A DNA stretch of 64,000 bases, taken from Fulvitalea axinellae (GTDB lineage Bacteria; Bacteroidota; Bacteroidia; Cytophagales; Cyclobacteriaceae). Both the position numbers and the translations under genes were made by a program. The notes beneath the pieces are model-generated. The model ran no database searches, was not told where the DNA came from, and saw nothing but the letters and a program-made list of their open reading frames with translations. Shown one piece after another: positions 25,672 to 35,631 of the stretch. Within the stretch, counting starts at the first letter, position 1; each line of letters begins with the position of its first letter. The stretch covers positions 1,860,001-1,924,000 of the forward strand of contig NZ_AP025314.1 in the NCBI RefSeq assembly GCF_036492835.1. The letters run 5' to 3'.

Positions 25672-26379
25672 ATGTTGACAATGGATAAAAAAGCAGTGTC
25701 CGCAAGCGAAATAGCGGGACTGATAGACATAAGCGCCGTCAAGACGGAAAGCGACTTGAAGGCCGTTAACGAAATCATCGAAGCGGCGAAGACGCATCGT
25801 TTTATTTGTGTTTTTCCTATGCCCGGATTTTTGGAGCATACGATTGAGCGATTGAAAGACGATAGCGGAGTTTTGGTCGGTGGCGTAGTCGGTTTTCCTT
25901 CGGGAGGCGAGTCTACGGCCACGAAGATTTTCCAGGCAAAGGAAAATGTAGCCAAAGGTTGCGACGAGGTTGATATGGTTATGAACGTGGCCAAGCTTAA
26001 GTCCGGCCTTTTCGAGGAGGTTTTGGAAGATATCATTGCGGTTCGCAAGGCTATTGCTCCAATGCCGTTGAAAGTTATTATCGAGACGCCTCTTTTGGAA
26101 GAGTCGGAAATTGCCGAGGCTTCGCGCATTGTGATGGCTTCCGGCGCCGATTTCGTGAAAACCGGAACGGGCTGGAGCGGTGCCACTACGCTTAGGCACG
26201 TTGAGATTATCAAAGCCGAAGTGGGCGATAACGTCAAGATAAAGGTGGCTGGCGGAGTCCGGGATTTGGATACGCTGTTGGCCATGCGCGATATGGGCGC
26301 TTGCCGATTCGGAATAGGAAAGGAAGCGGCCATTAACATAATGGAATCGTTGGATGGAAAATCGAACGGCTATGCGTAA
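25672..26379 (+). CDS. DeoC-type deoxyribose-phosphate aldolase family protein (235 aa)
   Basis: DeoC/LacD-like class I aldolase. GFPSGGES, a Glu/Asp pair in CDEVDMVMNVAKLKSG, and the Schiff-base lysine K163 in FVKTGTGWSG mark the family (FVKTSTG in DERA). The start is either ATG 25672 or ATG 25681; 25672 lies about 11 bases after GGGAGGGG. Classical DeoC cleaves 2-deoxyribose-5-phosphate to acetaldehyde and glyceraldehyde-3-phosphate. Here the partner kinase is of the FGGY type, not the PfkB-type DeoK, so the true substrate may be another phosphorylated sugar. Its stop codon overlaps the kinase start by 8 bases. Confidence 0.88.
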   Translation: MLTMDKKAVSASEIAGLIDISAVKTESDLKAVNEIIEAAKTHRFICVFPMPGFLEHTIERLKDDSGVLVGGVVGFPSGGESTATKIFQAKENVAKGCDEVDMVMNVAKLKSGLFEEVLEDIIAVRKAIAPMPLKVIIETPLLEESEIAEASRIVMASGADFVKTGTGWSGATTLRHVEIIKAEVGDNVKIKVAGGVRDLDTLLAMRDMGACRFGIGKEAAINIMESLDGKSNGYA

Positions 26380-27856
26380 AGCGGTTTTGGCCTTTGATCT
26401 TGGGACTGGGGGATTGAAATCTTCCCTGGTCCTGGAGTCGGGCGAAGTCTTGCATTCCGAGTTTCGGGCGTATGAAACCGAGTATCCCGAAGACGGAATG
26501 CACGAGCAATCGCCGGAAGACTGGTGGGTTGCGTTGAAGGCATCGGTGAAAGGGCTGATGTCTTCCCCGAAAGCTTCGGGATGCGAAGTTGTCGCCGTTT
26601 CCACTTCCGGGCATAGCCTCGGAGTCGTGCCGATAGACGAAAACGGAAAACTGCTCCGCAACGCCGTGCCGATATGGTCTGACCGTCGGGCGGAAAGCGT
26701 GGCCGAAGAGGTTTTTAAGAATGAAAACGAAGATGAATGGTACGCCGTTACGGGTAATGGGTTTCCGAAAGGGCTTTATTCGGCTTTCAAAATGCTTTGG
26801 TTCAAAAAGCACGAGCCCGATCTGTATGATCGGACTTCGGTGTTTTTGGGCACGAAGGATTTTATAAACCTGCGTCTGTGCGGCGTAGCCTGTACCGATT
26901 ATTCGGACGCCTCGGGAAGCGGTGTTTTTTCGCTTGAGGACTGGAAATACGATCTGGACCGGGCGGAGCGTTTCGGACTGGATACGGACAAATTGCCGAA
27001 AATCGTGTCGTCGGACAGCGTGTTGGGCGTTTTGTCTCCCGAAGTGGCGACGGAATTGGGCTTGGGCTCTGATGTGAAAGTAATTTGCGGAGGAGTCGAT
27101 AATTCTTGTATGGCGCTGGGAGCCAGAGGTATAAAGAGCGGTAGGGTTTATACTTCGCTAGGCTCTTCGGCCTGGGTGGCCCTCACGTCCGACAAGCCCG
27201 TGATCGATTTGGAATACAAGCCTTACGTTTTCGCTCACGTGCTGAAAGGTTATTACAACTCGGCGACTTGTATTTTCTCGGCGGGAACAAGCCTGAATTG
27301 GGTGAAGAATCTGTTTTTCGACGATGATTCTTGTGTTGACCCTTACAGGGAAATGACCGAATCGGCTAAAAAATCAACGTTAGGTGCTAATGGAGTGATT
27401 TTCAATCCGAGTTTGGCCGGTGCGTCGAATCTGGAAAAAGGAGCGGAAGTGTTCGGTTCTTTTACGGGTTTGAAGCTAAAACACAAGCGGTCGGATATCT
27501 TCAGGGCGACGTTTGAGGGAATAGCGTTGAATTTGAAAATCGCCTTGGACGTATTGGAACAATGCGGTGAGGATATGCCGGAAATGCTTATTGTGGGCGG
27601 AGGCGCCAAGAATAAATTCTGGATGGATATCTTCGCTCAGGCTTATGCCAAAGAAGTAATTTTGAGTAAGATAAACCAAGAGGCGACGTCTTTGGGTGCC
27701 GCGGCTCTGGCTTTTGTCGCGTGCGGTATATGGAACGGTTACGATAAGATTGACGAAATCTGCAGCGTAGATTCCAGATTGGTTCCCGACCAAGAGTTAT
27801 CGGAAGCTTACGGTCGTGTTTTGGAGCGTTTCAAAGAGCAACAAGTAGAGGCTTAG
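26372..27856 (+). CDS. FGGY-family carbohydrate kinase, xylulokinase-like (494 aa)
   Basis: Sugar kinase with the N-terminal ATPase phosphate loop FDLGTGGLKSS and the FGGY-type C-terminal half (GGVDNSCMALGARG, VGGGAKNKFWMDIFAQAY, QEATSLGAAALAF). Start chosen at ATG 26372, which overlaps the deoC stop and opens into the conserved start; another ATG 18 bases upstream is in frame. It phosphorylates a keto-sugar or polyol in the cytoplasm using ATP. Last gene of the operon. The set SDR, FGGY kinase, DeoC-type aldolase, Fe-ADH suggests a complete oxidise-phosphorylate-cleave-reduce route. Confidence 0.92.
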   Translation: MRKAVLAFDLGTGGLKSSLVLESGEVLHSEFRAYETEYPEDGMHEQSPEDWWVALKASVKGLMSSPKASGCEVVAVSTSGHSLGVVPIDENGKLLRNAVPIWSDRRAESVAEEVFKNENEDEWYAVTGNGFPKGLYSAFKMLWFKKHEPDLYDRTSVFLGTKDFINLRLCGVACTDYSDASGSGVFSLEDWKYDLDRAERFGLDTDKLPKIVSSDSVLGVLSPEVATELGLGSDVKVICGGVDNSCMALGARGIKSGRVYTSLGSSAWVALTSDKPVIDLEYKPYVFAHVLKGYYNSATCIFSAGTSLNWVKNLFFDDDSCVDPYREMTESAKKSTLGANGVIFNPSLAGASNLEKGAEVFGSFTGLKLKHKRSDIFRATFEGIALNLKIALDVLEQCGEDMPEMLIVGGGAKNKFWMDIFAQAYAKEVILSKINQEATSLGAAALAFVACGIWNGYDKIDEICSVDSRLVPDQELSEAYGRVLERFKEQQVEA

Positions 27857-27871
27857 TCTGGGAGAGTTTCC

Positions 27872-27895
27872 CGGGCTATGCCCGCTTTTTTTGCT
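27872..27895 (+). terminator. Terminator of the catabolic operon
   Basis: CGGGC 27874-27878 with GCCCG 27882-27886 around TAT, then T7, 15 bases after the kinase stop. Confidence 0.8.
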
Positions 27896-28733
27896 TAATA
27901 GAACGTTAGGTGTAAAGAAAGTCGTGGCTTTTGTGAGTACGAAAGTTGTGAAATAATTGATTCCTGATTTTTTGATCTTGCTTTTTTTGATAGGGTTTAA
28001 ATCTATTTATTTAGTTGTAACCTTCAGGTTTTTAGGTTTTTGTGTTTTCATGATTTTGGAAATAACCCCAGTTTGTTTTATCCCTTTACAAGGAAAATCC
28101 TTCGGTTAAATCAACATTAATTTTTATTGAAATTCCCAATCTGAAACTTTGTTTCTTTTTTGAAATTTATCTACTATTGTAATGTGAACACGGAAGCATA
28201 ATGGCCCAGCCATATGGAATCCGTGCATTGTCGTTATGCGTAATCTGATACGTTGGATGGTGACGGAGATGCTTATTTGGCAAGGCTTTCCGTATCGCAT
28301 TGTTTTAAAGTGCCTCTTTCAGGATAGTGTGCGTGCGCATTTTTGGGATGGATCCGCTGGAGATTTCTTAAAGTCGGCGGAAAGGAGCGTATGAGGCGGA
28401 TTGGATTTTAACCTTAAAACCCGAGTACCACAATCGGTTATCATTTAAGTTTTGTAGTCTCGACGTAGGATCCGTTTAGGAATCCTGACTGTCGGTTAAC
28501 GGATTTCTGTTTAGATATCTACTGGGAAAGCTCCGTGTTTTCGGCTGTAGCCGTCTGCGTAGGTTTTTCAGGGGTGATCAGTGCGTCCAATTGTGAAAAA
28601 AACATTAGGTCGCATAACAGGACAGGTATGCCCAATCGGGAATTAATTCTTTGTTTTTCAATTGAATTCAACGGATAAGAGTCGGCTTTTTCGGCTCCGT
28701 CCGAGTTTTTTGTTACACATAAATTGTTTTTGT
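27896..28733. other. Long non-coding region and leader before the SusC/D locus
   Basis: About 840 bases without a gene. 27900-28185 is AT-rich with promoter-like sequence. 28186-28733 would be a leader of about 550 bases if the promoter at 28149-28179 is used. I see short imperfect hairpins (for example around 28678-28696) but no recognised riboswitch or anti-sigma gene. Confidence 0.5.
28149..28179 (+). promoter_or_regulatory. Candidate promoter of the fasciclin/SusCD locus
   Basis: TTG 28149-28151, a 20-bp spacer and TACTATTG 28172-28179, one base from TAnnTTTG. It is similar in form to the candidate at 23440-23470. Confidence 0.38.
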
Positions 28734-30893
28734 ATGAAGCGAAAATTTTACAGAATTCCGCTTCTGTTGCTGTTCATAGCCATCGGTTGCCAAACTGATC
28801 TTGACGAGCACTACGAGATTCCGGACACTCTGGGAGAACGTTTGGTGACGGCTATGGAAGCGCAGGGCGATCTGACCCAGTTCGTGAAAGCGATTGACCT
28901 TTTGGGCATTCGCAAAGATCTGGAAAAAAGCTCCTACACCGTATTTCCCCCCACCGATGAGGCGATGGTAAAATACATGAAAGACAAGCATGGGGTGGAG
29001 GATGTAGCCGAACTTTCCGAACAGGATAGGGAGATGTTGGTGACGGCGCACATCGTCCGCAACTCGATGTCGTGGGACCAGATGCTGAGGCTTAATATTT
29101 TTCATACCGGCTCTTGGGGCGAGAAACCGGGAGAGGGCGGAACGCGTCAGGAGATTGGCGTGAGTTGGGGCTTTAAGCTACCGACGGTTTACAGCCCGCC
29201 CCAGCAGGAGATTTATGACGCCAAAGCGCAGAAAACAAGGAAAGTGAGGCACTTCACTACGTACTTGCCGGTAATGTATTACGACAAGTTCAGCGGTATG
29301 CTGGAAGAGGGCGATTACACTTTCTTCTTCCCTGACAGCGAGTACACTGGGTTTAACGTTCACGCCGCCGTAGCGGTCAGGCCTAACATCAAGGCATTGA
29401 ACGGTGTAATCCACGTATTGGACCGTCCTGTTCCGGCGTTGGTAAACGCTGAGACGTTTTTGGCCAAAACTCCGGAATACAGCCTTTTCTATGAATTGAT
29501 GAACCGCTTTGCGGTGTACGAGTACGATGCTTGGGCTACTCGTAATCAAATCGGTGACGTGAAGGACTCCGTATTTACGAAGACTTACCGTACGCAAAAC
29601 GCTTTGGATTGGGTGGAAGATGACAAAACCTACCACACGGGCGGATATGATGAGTGGCTCGGTTTGTTGAACGTTCTTACGGTTCCGGATAACGAGACTT
29701 TGAAAACGTACTTGACCGAAAGCTTTGTTCACGAAAACGGTTACGCTTCGATTGAGGAAATTCCCGACGGGGTGATTAAGCCGTTGGTAAGTGCGCACGG
29801 GTTTAATACGCACAATATCGCTTCTTGGATCCGTCCTTCGCAACTTGACAACTTCGTGAACGGAATCGGCCAGCCGACTTCTTTGGACAAGGACAAGGAC
29901 GTGAACTTTGCGACGATCCTTAACAATGCCGCTTTTTACGGACTCAATAAGGTAATCGAGCCGAACCTTTACAAAGCCGTTACCCGGAAAATGCTTTTCG
30001 ACAGGCGATTCTCGTATATGTTGGACATTTCGTACCGATTCAACAGCAGCGTAACCACGCTGATGACTTCGCCGGAATGGGACGGGACGATCTTTATGCC
30101 GACAAACGAAGCCTTCGAAGCATCGGGATACAGCTATGACGAGGAGACGGACACGTACTTCAAAGAGGATAATTTTGGAGACAAGGAAGAGCTGTCTGAT
30201 AACGAACTTCAGGAGCTTCTTCAGATGCATATGGTCTTGGGCCGTAATCATGACAATACTTCCGGACGCCAGTTTGCCAAGACGTTGGCTATCGGTAATT
30301 ATCTGCGCGTCAAAGACGGGAAAGTCCGTTCGGGCGGAAATTATGAGCAAGGTGAAGAACTGAATATTGTCGCTTCGGACGCTTCCGGCGTAAACGGGAC
30401 TTTTTACGAAATCGACGGAGTGCTTGATGTGCCCCAAAGATCACTGTCTTCTTATGTTTTGAGTCCGTTGAAAGACGAGTATTCGGAGTTCCGTAAGATT
30501 TTGGAACGTGCAGGATATGTTAACGGCTTGAGTATCTCCAAGCTTCAGAACAAGGAGAACATTACTGTTTTGATACCGACAAACGAGGCGCTTATCCGCA
30601 ATAGGGACAAAATCCCGGAAGACCAAGTGGAGTTGAGGCAGTTCATCGACTATCATTTTGTACAGGACGCAGTGATTTTCACCGACGGAGAGGAATCGGG
30701 CAATTTTTATACGCTCAAAGAACCAAAACGCAAGGAGTTCGAAACGGTAAGCGTAGAGAATTCGGTTACGGGCTTGGTATTCCGCGACGGCAACGGCAAC
30801 GGCGCCGTAGTGGTGGATGACCCGAGGTTCAGTAATATTTTGGCCAAAGGCGGCACCGTGCATCTGATCGACAATGTCTTGTTTGGCCAATAA
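28734..30893 (+). CDS. Fasciclin-repeat (FAS1) lipoprotein (719 aa)
   Basis: Signal peptide with a lipobox (LLLLFIAIGC), so a lipoprotein. About four FAS1-like domains: first near 30-235 (YTVFPPTDEAMVKYM, GVIHVLDRPV), second near 235-430 (weak), third near 430-590 (TIFMPTNEAFEASG), fourth near 590-719 (ITVLIPTNEALIRNRD, GTVHLIDNVLF). FAS1 domains mediate adhesion or binding to other proteins and glycans. Start chosen at ATG 28734, which begins the signal peptide. It is followed after 10 bases by a SusC gene, and similar fasciclin genes lie downstream, so it probably forms part of the surface-exposed uptake complex. No enzyme motif. Confidence 0.85.
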   Translation: MKRKFYRIPLLLLFIAIGCQTDLDEHYEIPDTLGERLVTAMEAQGDLTQFVKAIDLLGIRKDLEKSSYTVFPPTDEAMVKYMKDKHGVEDVAELSEQDREMLVTAHIVRNSMSWDQMLRLNIFHTGSWGEKPGEGGTRQEIGVSWGFKLPTVYSPPQQEIYDAKAQKTRKVRHFTTYLPVMYYDKFSGMLEEGDYTFFFPDSEYTGFNVHAAVAVRPNIKALNGVIHVLDRPVPALVNAETFLAKTPEYSLFYELMNRFAVYEYDAWATRNQIGDVKDSVFTKTYRTQNALDWVEDDKTYHTGGYDEWLGLLNVLTVPDNETLKTYLTESFVHENGYASIEEIPDGVIKPLVSAHGFNTHNIASWIRPSQLDNFVNGIGQPTSLDKDKDVNFATILNNAAFYGLNKVIEPNLYKAVTRKMLFDRRFSYMLDISYRFNSSVTTLMTSPEWDGTIFMPTNEAFEASGYSYDEETDTYFKEDNFGDKEELSDNELQELLQMHMVLGRNHDNTSGRQFAKTLAIGNYLRVKDGKVRSGGNYEQGEELNIVASDASGVNGTFYEIDGVLDVPQRSLSSYVLSPLKDEYSEFRKILERAGYVNGLSISKLQNKENITVLIPTNEALIRNRDKIPEDQVELRQFIDYHFVQDAVIFTDGEESGNFYTLKEPKRKEFETVSVENSVTGLVFRDGNGNGAVVVDDPRFSNILAKGGTVHLIDNVLFGQ

Positions 30894-30903
30894 TCTACAA
30901 AAC

Positions 30904-33900
30904 ATGAAAAGAATTACAGTCATATACATTATCCTCTGCTCCATAATGGCCTTGCCGGCTTTTGCGCAGAAGGGGATGCTGGTACAAGGGTATGTCAAAG
31001 ACGCCGTAACGGGCGAGAGCTTGCCGGGAGCTTCCATTGTGGAAATCGACAAGGAAGAGCGTTTTGTAAGCGGAGCCGTAACGGACCTGAATGGTTTTTT
31101 CATGATCAAACTGACGGAGGAAAGCGCTCGTTTGCGTATCGGTTTTGTCGGTTATGACACGAAAGTGGTGGCCGTAAACGGTAGGCGAGAGATCAATTTG
31201 GATATGGACGAATCCAACACTAAGCTTGAAACTGTTGTGATTCAGGAAGAGCGCTATACCAGCGACGGAATGATTAATTTCAAGGATCGCGCTACTTCCA
31301 TCGCGCAAGTGAAGTTGGAAGACCTTAGCCCGATGGGTGCCACTTCGGTCAGTGAGATGTTGCAAGGCGGGATTAGCGGTGTGGATATCACGATGGTTTC
31401 GGGTGATCCGGGAGCGGGCGCCCAGATCAGGATCCGCGGAACCTCCACTATTACGGGAGACCGCGAACCTTTGATTATTCTGGACGGAATGCCTTATGAT
31501 GTGGAAATCGACAACAACTTCGATTTCAACGCCGCCGACCAACGCGATTTCGGAGCCTTGCTGTCGATTCCACCTAGTGATATCGAGAGTATCGAAATTT
31601 TGAAAGACGCCGCTTCGGCAGCCATTTGGGGCGCGAAGGCGGCGAACGGAGTAATTCAGGTAACCACAAAGCGTGGTCGCAAGATCAAACCGCGTTTGCA
31701 GTACGTTTACAAAGGTTTTGTTTCGGAACAACCCGACGCCATCCCGATGCTAAGCGGGGGCGATTACGTCACTTACCAAACGGACTCACGCTTTAACGTA
31801 GCGGGTAAATTCCTTCCCGACGGCCAATTCAACGAATTGAAGCAGAACAGGGATTGGAATCTTTACCATAATTATAATCAGGATACGGATTGGCTCGGAG
31901 CGATCACCGAACAGTACGCCCCGACGCATGACCATAACATCTCGATCTCCGGAGGAGGCGACAAGGCGCGTTACCACGTAAGCGCAGGTTACTTGAGCCA
32001 AGCGGGAACGACAAAAGGAACAAATCTGGATCGCTATAACATCAGGGCGAACCTTGATTATAACGTTTCGAACCGTTTGAAAATCTCAACCGACTTTATG
32101 TACACCCGTAAAGATCAGGACAAAAACTATTACGGGGACGAAAGGGCGGTGGCGTACCAAAAAATGCCTAACCAGAGTATTTATGAGCGGGATACGGCCA
32201 ATAACCTGACCGGTAGATATTTTCTCGATTCCCGGCCAGAAGCTTTTGAGAAACTCAGAAATCCGTTAAGCTCTGATCGAACGGGACTTTACAACCCGGT
32301 GGCCGTAATTAACGAAGCTCGTCATAAATATATCGAGAACCGTTTCCGCTCAGTTTTCAGGGCGAAATATTCTTTGAGGGACGACCTTGAGATCAATACG
32401 GATATATCTTTTGATTTGGTAAACGGCACCACGGACAAATTTATGCCTTACGAGGCCTCAAGTGCCGATTGGTCTTCGTCTGCCACCAACGTTTCTTGGC
32501 GTGGGTCCTCGGAGAGTTTTTATGTACAGTCGCTTACCCGTGTGCTTTATATGCCTAAAATCGGGGAAAACCATAGCCTGACTATTTCGGGAACTTGGGG
32601 TGCCGGTTTAAACCAAAGCAATAGCTATTCGGTAACGGCTGGTGGTCTTCCTTCCGGGGAATTTAACTCGCCGGGCGCTGGCGGTTTGGCCCCCGCTGGA
32701 TTGAGCGCCGGCGACGGCCAAGGCAGAAATGTTTTCGGTTTGCTCCAAGGCGTTTACACATACAAACAGCGTTATATTCTCCATACGGGATCACGATTCG
32801 ACGCCAGTTCGCAATTCGGTCCCGAAACTACTTGGGGGGCGTTTCCTTTTGCGGCCGTCGCTTGGCAACTTGGCCGTGAGCCATTTATGGAAGATGTCGA
32901 GTGGCTTACGGACCTCAAGCTGAAAGCCGATATCGGTGTTACCGGCAGGGCGCCGGGAGGTTTTAATCATTACAGTATCTACAGTGCCGGAGGTTCGTAT
33001 TACACTGGAAACGTGGTTTATCCGGCTAACGCCAAACTCAACAACCTGAAATGGGAAAGACTGGTGGGCCTGAACGTGGGTATGGAAGCCTCTTTGTGGG
33101 AAGACCGACTGAATTTTGAGGTCGAATACTACGAGAAGAATACCGAAGATTTGCTCTGGCCCCTTAAAGTACCGACTTCTTCGGGCTATGTGAGCATGAC
33201 CCGAAACGACGGGCGCATGACCAACAAAGGAGTAGACTTGTCGTTCAGGGCGATTCCGGTGAAGACTAAAGATTGGCGTGTGGAATTCTCGTTCAATATC
33301 GCCAAGAATATAAACGCCGTGGAGGAAGTGCCCGACAACTTCTCTTTGGAAAGCGGAAACGTGCTTGAAAACGGCCAATACGCTACGCGCGTTGTCGAAG
33401 GGAATCCGATCGGCGGTTTTTACGGCTACCGTTACAAAGGCGTTTACAAAACTATCGACGACGCCGTGGTCCGTGACAAAAACGGTGAGATCGTTTATGA
33501 CCAGTCTACGGGCAAGCCGCTTAACATGCTGATGGGCGGAAGCGGAAACCGCTACAGGTTTGTGGGCGGTGACGCCATGTACGAGGATATCAACAACGAC
33601 GGTTTGATCGACGAAAGCGACGTGGTTTACCTCGGGTCCAGCAACAAGGATTTTTCCGGCGGTTTCGGCTTCAGGGTCAACTACAAGAAGTTTCGTATCA
33701 GTTCGAGATTCGTTTACGCCGTGGGACACGATATCGTGAACCTCGCCCGTATGAATTCTGAAAACATGTATGAAACGGCCAACCAAAGCCAAGCCACCAT
33801 GAAGCGCTGGCGTTTTCCGGGTGACGAAACTGACATGCCTCGCGCCATTTATAAAGTTGGTTACAACTGGCTCGGTTCAGACCGCTTCGTTGAAGACGGA

Positions 33901-34140
33901 TCTTATCTCAGGTGGCGATCGCTTACTGTGGATTATCGCTTCGACAAAAATTGGCTCAAGCGTTTCCACGCTACCGACTTGTCGGTGTTTTTTACGGCGC
34001 TCAACCTCTACACCTTTACCAATTACACTGGTCAGGATCCGGAAGTGCCGTTGGGCAGTGACCCTTACGCCTTCGGGATGGACCGCTCCACCACACCTCC
34101 GAGCAAGTCCTATCAGGTTGGTCTAACCCTAATTTTCTAG
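30904..34140 (+). CDS. SusC/RagA-family TonB-dependent outer membrane protein (1078 aa)
   Basis: Signal peptide (IIYLC-like, ending ALPAFAQ), then a CarboxypepD_reg domain at about 25-105 (GYVKDAVTGESLPGASIVEI), then the TonB plug (ATSVSEMLQGGISGVDI; AQIRIRGTSTITG; PLIILDGMPYD) and a long beta-barrel ending in VGLTLIF with a terminal Phe. The usual VVVVGYGT linker is replaced by VVIQEERYTSDG, so this copy is divergent. With the SusD partner immediately after (start adjacent to its stop) it imports an oligomer across the outer membrane using the proton motive force. Substrate not determinable. Confidence 0.95.
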   Translation: MKRITVIYIILCSIMALPAFAQKGMLVQGYVKDAVTGESLPGASIVEIDKEERFVSGAVTDLNGFFMIKLTEESARLRIGFVGYDTKVVAVNGRREINLDMDESNTKLETVVIQEERYTSDGMINFKDRATSIAQVKLEDLSPMGATSVSEMLQGGISGVDITMVSGDPGAGAQIRIRGTSTITGDREPLIILDGMPYDVEIDNNFDFNAADQRDFGALLSIPPSDIESIEILKDAASAAIWGAKAANGVIQVTTKRGRKIKPRLQYVYKGFVSEQPDAIPMLSGGDYVTYQTDSRFNVAGKFLPDGQFNELKQNRDWNLYHNYNQDTDWLGAITEQYAPTHDHNISISGGGDKARYHVSAGYLSQAGTTKGTNLDRYNIRANLDYNVSNRLKISTDFMYTRKDQDKNYYGDERAVAYQKMPNQSIYERDTANNLTGRYFLDSRPEAFEKLRNPLSSDRTGLYNPVAVINEARHKYIENRFRSVFRAKYSLRDDLEINTDISFDLVNGTTDKFMPYEASSADWSSSATNVSWRGSSESFYVQSLTRVLYMPKIGENHSLTISGTWGAGLNQSNSYSVTAGGLPSGEFNSPGAGGLAPAGLSAGDGQGRNVFGLLQGVYTYKQRYILHTGSRFDASSQFGPETTWGAFPFAAVAWQLGREPFMEDVEWLTDLKLKADIGVTGRAPGGFNHYSIYSAGGSYYTGNVVYPANAKLNNLKWERLVGLNVGMEASLWEDRLNFEVEYYEKNTEDLLWPLKVPTSSGYVSMTRNDGRMTNKGVDLSFRAIPVKTKDWRVEFSFNIAKNINAVEEVPDNFSLESGNVLENGQYATRVVEGNPIGGFYGYRYKGVYKTIDDAVVRDKNGEIVYDQSTGKPLNMLMGGSGNRYRFVGGDAMYEDINNDGLIDESDVVYLGSSNKDFSGGFGFRVNYKKFRISSRFVYAVGHDIVNLARMNSENMYETANQSQATMKRWRFPGDETDMPRAIYKVGYNWLGSDRFVEDGSYLRWRSLTVDYRFDKNWLKRFHATDLSVFFTALNLYTFTNYTGQDPEVPLGSDPYAFGMDRSTTPPSKSYQVGLTLIF

Positions 34141-35631
34141 ATGATGAAGAAAGGAATATTACATACGTTGGCCTTGGCGCTGGTCATGTCGGTATCGTCG
34201 TGTAACGACTGGCTGGTGTTGGAGCCCGAAAACGACATTACGGTCGATGACTTCTGGAAATCCAAGGAAGATATTCGCTCGGCGCTTAACGGCGGTTACC
34301 AAGCCGTTCAGTCGCAAGTGAACACGATGTTCCTGTGGGGCGACCTGCGTTCGGACTTTGTGCGCCCGGGATCAAATGACGAAGATTACAGCGAACCGTG
34401 GCGGAAAGTGATGCGTCTGGAAATTCTCGATAACAATACCGTTTTGGATTGGTCGGGCATGTACAAAATCATTAATTACGCTAATACGGTGATTAAATAC
34501 GCTCCTTCAGTTAGGGGCAATGATTTGTCTTTGAGCCAAAAAGAACTGAACGGCTATTTGGCCGAAGCCTATTTCCAGCGCTCGTTGGCGTACTTCTATT
34601 TGGTCCGCACATTCGGAGAGGTTCCTTTCCATCTCGAACCTACAGACAGCGACGGCGTGGATGTGTTTTTGGCAAAAAGCACTGAGCAGACAATTCTTGA
34701 CCAGCTGGTTCAGGACCTTGAGTGGGCCGAGCGTTACGCTCCCCGTGGTTTTGACGAGTTGGAGTTTAACAAAGGTTACGGGACCAAGGCGGCGGTACAG
34801 GCGCTGTTGGCCGATATTCACTTGTGGGGCGAGAATTACGAGAAAAGCATTCTCTACTGCAACAAGATTATCAACCGCTCCACATTCTCATTGGTGGGTG
34901 AACGCCTTCCGTCAATGACCCCAATCGAGGAAGAGTTGTTCGACCCCGCATTTGAGTTCAGGAAAATGTTTACCATAGGTAATACCCAAGAGGGGATTTT
35001 CGAAGTGCAGTTTAACCGTAACGTTAATCAGCATAATAGTTTCTGGCGGCTTTTCGGAGGAAGTGACGGGAATAAAACTCATCAGCCGTCGGTTATCATC
35101 AGTGAGCAGGTTCCTGATTTGTACGATGACAACGACTTCCGGAGAAGGACCGTTTTGGGCCTCGATGAAGATAACGACGAAGTCCTCAAATTCGATGACG
35201 GAAACCAGCGCGACGTGAACTGGATGGTGTATCGCTACGCCGATATTTTGTTGATGAAAGCGGAAGCGTTGGTGGAAACCGGAGACTTTTTCGGCGCCCA
35301 AAACCTGCTTAACCAAGTGCGTAACCGCGCCGGCCTCGGCCCCAAGATCATGAACGGCGAGCGATTTGCCGCCCAAGACATGATTTTGCAGGAAAGGGCG
35401 CTTGAATTCGCCTTTGAGGGCAAGAGGTGGTTCGACCTTATGCGCTTTGCCAAAAGGAACAATTACGAAAGATCCGATAAGTTGATCGACGTGATGGTGT
35501 CCCGCGTGGACCCCGCCGAGGCGCCCAAGTGGAGAAGCCTTCTTTCCGATCCGCAGAGCTATTATCTGCCTATTCACCGCGACGAGCTTAGAAGTAACGA
35601 GAACTTAAAACAAAACCCTTATTATGAATAA
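34141..35631 (+). CDS. SusD/RagB-family substrate-binding lipoprotein (496 aa)
   Basis: Signal peptide with lipobox VSSC, then the SusD N-terminal region (SALNGGYQAVQSQVNTMFLW) with TPR-like helices (YLAEAYFQRSLAYFYLVRTF) and the C-terminal SusD signature (YADILLMKAEALVETGD; LNQVRNRAGLG; ERALEFAFEGKRWFDLMRFA). The lid of the SusC transporter, on the cell surface. It starts directly at the SusC stop, and its last 8 bases overlap the next fasciclin gene. Confidence 0.94.
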   Translation: MMKKGILHTLALALVMSVSSCNDWLVLEPENDITVDDFWKSKEDIRSALNGGYQAVQSQVNTMFLWGDLRSDFVRPGSNDEDYSEPWRKVMRLEILDNNTVLDWSGMYKIINYANTVIKYAPSVRGNDLSLSQKELNGYLAEAYFQRSLAYFYLVRTFGEVPFHLEPTDSDGVDVFLAKSTEQTILDQLVQDLEWAERYAPRGFDELEFNKGYGTKAAVQALLADIHLWGENYEKSILYCNKIINRSTFSLVGERLPSMTPIEEELFDPAFEFRKMFTIGNTQEGIFEVQFNRNVNQHNSFWRLFGGSDGNKTHQPSVIISEQVPDLYDDNDFRRRTVLGLDEDNDEVLKFDDGNQRDVNWMVYRYADILLMKAEALVETGDFFGAQNLLNQVRNRAGLGPKIMNGERFAAQDMILQERALEFAFEGKRWFDLMRFAKRNNYERSDKLIDVMVSRVDPAEAPKWRSLLSDPQSYYLPIHRDELRSNENLKQNPYYE

